Positions 5,266-6,631 of a stretch of DNA of 6,631 nt are shown piece after piece. Numbering within the stretch: the stretch's first letter is position 1; each line of letters opens with the position of its first letter. The stretch lies in contig BAXV01000124.1 of NCBI GenBank assembly GCA_001310715.1, positions 1-6,631 of the forward strand. Reading direction: 5' to 3'. A model generated the notes under the pieces. It ran no database searches, was not told the DNA's origin, and worked only from the letters and a program-made list of their open reading frames with translations. Source of the DNA: Pseudovibrio sp. JCM 19062. GTDB taxonomy: Bacteria > Pseudomonadota > Alphaproteobacteria > Rhizobiales > Stappiaceae. Both the position numbers and the translations under genes were made by a program.

Positions 5266-5977
5266 GAAAAAAAACCCATTCTTCTACTTGAGAACGCCGA
5301 TCTTGAGGAACATTACTAAGATCATCTAGGAATACATTAGGCCAGAAATAGCTCCTTGCTGGGAGGCGATATTGATTATGTTTCATCCAATTTAGGAGAT
5401 GCTCGCTGCCACAGATAAGCGTGTCAGCCATTTCCACACTTTCTCTCTCCATGAAAACCCAGCCAAGTTGGCGGTACTCTTCAAGAAATTGAAGATTACC
5501 CTCGGCTGACCATAGTGTGGGGGAAGACCCCTTGACGACAAAATGAGTGTTTTGAAATGCAATTCCGAGCTTTTTGGCTAGCAAAGCGACGTAGCCTAAG
5601 CCACGCCACTCAGATACGTGTATCATGTCAAAATGGTTTTCACGCTCTTTGAGCCACTCATATGCTGCATAAGGAGGGGCCATCGTCTGAGCCATCTCAG
5701 TTTTTGCAAGAACTTGAGGTGCTACTGCACAAAATTCAATACCATGCCCCATGAAGAAATCGCGAGTTACGCGCATCTTCTGCTGGTTCTTGGCATGCCC
5801 ATTTACAAAGCAGATAGTAACGTTGTGCCCGGTACGTCTTAGAAAGACAGCTAGATGGAAGTAGGCAGTACCAATCCCTCCATTCTTTATAGGCCCGAAA
5901 ATATCAGCGGTGACAATGCAAACGTGCTTACTGGTCACTGGTGCACTTGAATTTATGTCATGCTGAAGTTCCGTCAT
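5216..5977 (-). CDS. GT4-GT2 bifunctional glycosyltransferase, N-terminal part (before T8 tract)
   Basis: This is the N-terminal Rossmann half of the GT4 domain. Start chosen at ATG 5977-5975; a TTG at 6001 is also in frame, directly after a TAG, but an ATG closer to the conserved sequence is more likely. No strong ribosome-binding site is seen. Residues 18-45 contain HVCIVTADIFGPIKNGGIGT, the Gly-rich acceptor/nucleotide loop typical of GT4. Residues 117-130 read DMIHVSEWRGLGYV, the usual H-x-x-x-W region. ICGSEHLLNWM (188-198) and EEWVFF (232-237) lead into the expected GRLxxxKG. After VFF the frame is lost at an 8-T run and runs into a short tail stopping at 5216. One T fewer would restore the full GT4-GT2 protein. 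As written, the product would be about 254 residues, lacking EX7E and presumably inactive. Confidence 0.75.
   Translation of the reverse strand: MTELQHDINSSAPVTSKHVCIVTADIFGPIKNGGIGTAYFHLAVFLRRTGHNVTICFVNGHAKNQQKMRVTRDFFMGHGIEFCAVAPQVLAKTEMAQTMAPPYAAYEWLKERENHFDMIHVSEWRGLGYVALLAKKLGIAFQNTHFVVKGSSPTLWSAEGNLQFLEEYRQLGWVFMERESVEMADTLICGSEHLLNWMKHNQYRLPARSYFWPNVFLDDLSNVPQDRRSQVEEWVFFRSFRTPKGPFVVCKCH
5267..5274 (-). repeat. T8 homopolymer at the frame break of the GT4-GT2 gene
   Basis: The coding strand has G, eight T, then CGG. With seven T the frame reads Trp-Val-Phe-Phe-Gly-Arg-Leu-Glu-Pro-Arg-Lys-Gly, the exact GT4 motif. With eight it goes out of frame and stops after about 14 more codons past the tract. 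The tract therefore explains the whole break. Homopolymers of this length can vary by slippage in replication or transcription, and are also read inaccurately by some sequencers. Confidence 0.85.
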
Positions 5978-6023
5978 CCAAATAGCACCGTCACTGTACA
6001 ACTAACATGTCAGAAATATACTT
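5978..6023 (-). other. Short spacer between IS630 and glycosyltransferase operon
   Basis: Only 46 bases separate the ancestral IS630 stop codon (6026-6024) from the glycosyltransferase ATG. Part of this must be the terminal repeat of the IS. TTGTAC (6001-5996) resembles a -35 box but no -10 follows at a proper distance. No native promoter for the operon is recognisable, so transcription would have to come from or through the IS. Confidence 0.45.
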
Positions 6024-6631
6024 TAGTGGATTGAATCCAACATTTGGAACCCACGATTTCTTGCTGCGATGATGTCATTGGGGTCAGCTCATCCAGATGA
6101 ATGGCTTTGCTTCGTTTTGGTTGTGTTCCTCAATGAACCGATTGATGGTAGCCTGCAAATCGACCAGGGAATGGAATGCCCCATATTTAAGTCTCCTGCG
6201 CGTGAGTTTGGCAAAGAACCCTTCGACTGCATTGAGCCACGAACTTGAGGTTGGGATGAAGTGGAACGTCCACCGTGGGTGTTTCTCCAGCCATTGCCTG
6301 ACCTTTTCGTGCTTGTGAGTACAGTAGTTGTCCAGAACCACATGGATGACCTTTCCTGCCGGAACATCGCGCTCAATCCGGTTGAGAAAGCGAATGAACT
6401 CCTGATGGCGGTGGCGCTGCATGTTCTGGCCCATGACTTCGCCGGTGAGCACGTTGAGAGCGGCGAACAGCGTCGTTGTGCCGTGACGCTTGTAATCATG
6501 GGTCATCGTCGGCCCACGCCCTTTCTTGAGGGGTAATCCTGGCTGTGTACGGTCAAGGGCTTGTATCTGGGACTTTTCGTCGACGGATAGCACAACCGCA
6601 TGAGCGGGCGGCGAGACGTAAAGGCCGACGG
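6024..6631 (-). pseudogene. IS630-family transposase, C-terminal part, frameshifted near the end
   Basis: The frame is open from the right window edge, so the N-terminal helix-turn-helix part lies outside. It contains all three DDE positions: [20 protein letters not shown] (first Asp), [14 protein letters not shown] (second Asp) and [18 protein letters not shown] (Glu). [20 protein letters not shown] is also characteristic of IS630. As read it stops at TGA 6086-6084 after KPFIWMS. One base too many near 6085-6092 explains this: removing it gives [20 protein letters not shown] and SIH, ending at TAA 6026-6024, a normal IS630 C-terminus. All catalytic residues precede the break, so partial activity of the shortened protein cannot be excluded if the N-terminus is intact. 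It lies directly upstream of the glycosyltransferases in the same direction. Confidence 0.85.

Noticed and set aside
5996..6037. TTGTAC and TTGGAT as -35 boxes for the glycosyltransferase operon.
   Set aside because: No -10 box at an acceptable spacing follows either one; the best alternative gives a 14-base spacer or a very poor -10.
2644..6631. A composite transposon carrying the glycosyltransferases.
   Set aside because: The flanking elements belong to different families (IS3 and IS630), and neither has a recognisable matching end on the other side.

Overview
This window reads as an insertion-sequence graveyard flanking a short block of surface-polysaccharide glycosyltransferase genes. 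Relatives of five IS families are recognisable: IS5, IS110, IS481, IS3 and IS630. Their types (IS110 with a KARHEVLIAI-type N-terminus, IS5 ending in NESTP, IS3 OrfA starting MKKSRFSDAQII) are, from memory, common in Alphaproteobacteria, especially Rhodobacterales and Rhizobiales. The host assignment is therefore an inference and not precise. The glycosyltransferase block looks more A/T-rich than the IS parts.

Layout, left to right. 1-226 (+) is the C-terminal tail of an IS5-family transposase. It abuts, at a CTAG, a 5'-truncated IS110-family transposase (about 214-1416, +) broken by three one-base deletions and one in-frame TAG. 1417-1676 is non-coding and rich in stem-loops, probably the IS110 downstream end. 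1677-1780 (-) is a ~100-bp scrap of an IS481-type transposase, joined head-on to the truncated OrfB of an IS3 element. That element's OrfB and OrfA occupy about 1781-2478 (-) and are broken by several frameshifts, a C6G10 tract and the loss of a probable catalytic Asp.

2644-5977 (-) holds two glycosyltransferase genes in one apparent operon, transcribed leftward. First comes a ~700-residue two-domain protein (GT4 retaining domain followed by GT2 inverting domain), interrupted at an 8-T tract. It is followed, with a 4-base TTGA overlap, by a GT2-like enzyme resembling Pfam Glyco_tranf_2_4, which is also frameshifted. They probably act one after another on a lipid-linked or surface glycan. No sugar substrate can be named.

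6024-6631 (-) is the C-terminal part of an IS630-family transposase, frameshifted 12 codons or so before a typical end. It lies directly upstream of the first glycosyltransferase and points the same way, leaving under 50 bp for a native promoter.

The strongest overall signal is that all coding regions except the short IS5 tail carry at least one single-base indel. This is either real decay (plausible for IS relics, more surprising for both glycosyltransferases) or a read/assembly problem. The best candidates for real biology are the T8 tract in the GT4-GT2 gene (possible phase variation or slippage) and the structured non-coding segment after the IS110 gene (possible bridge/seek RNA relic). 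I did not find convincing evidence of a wholly new system.
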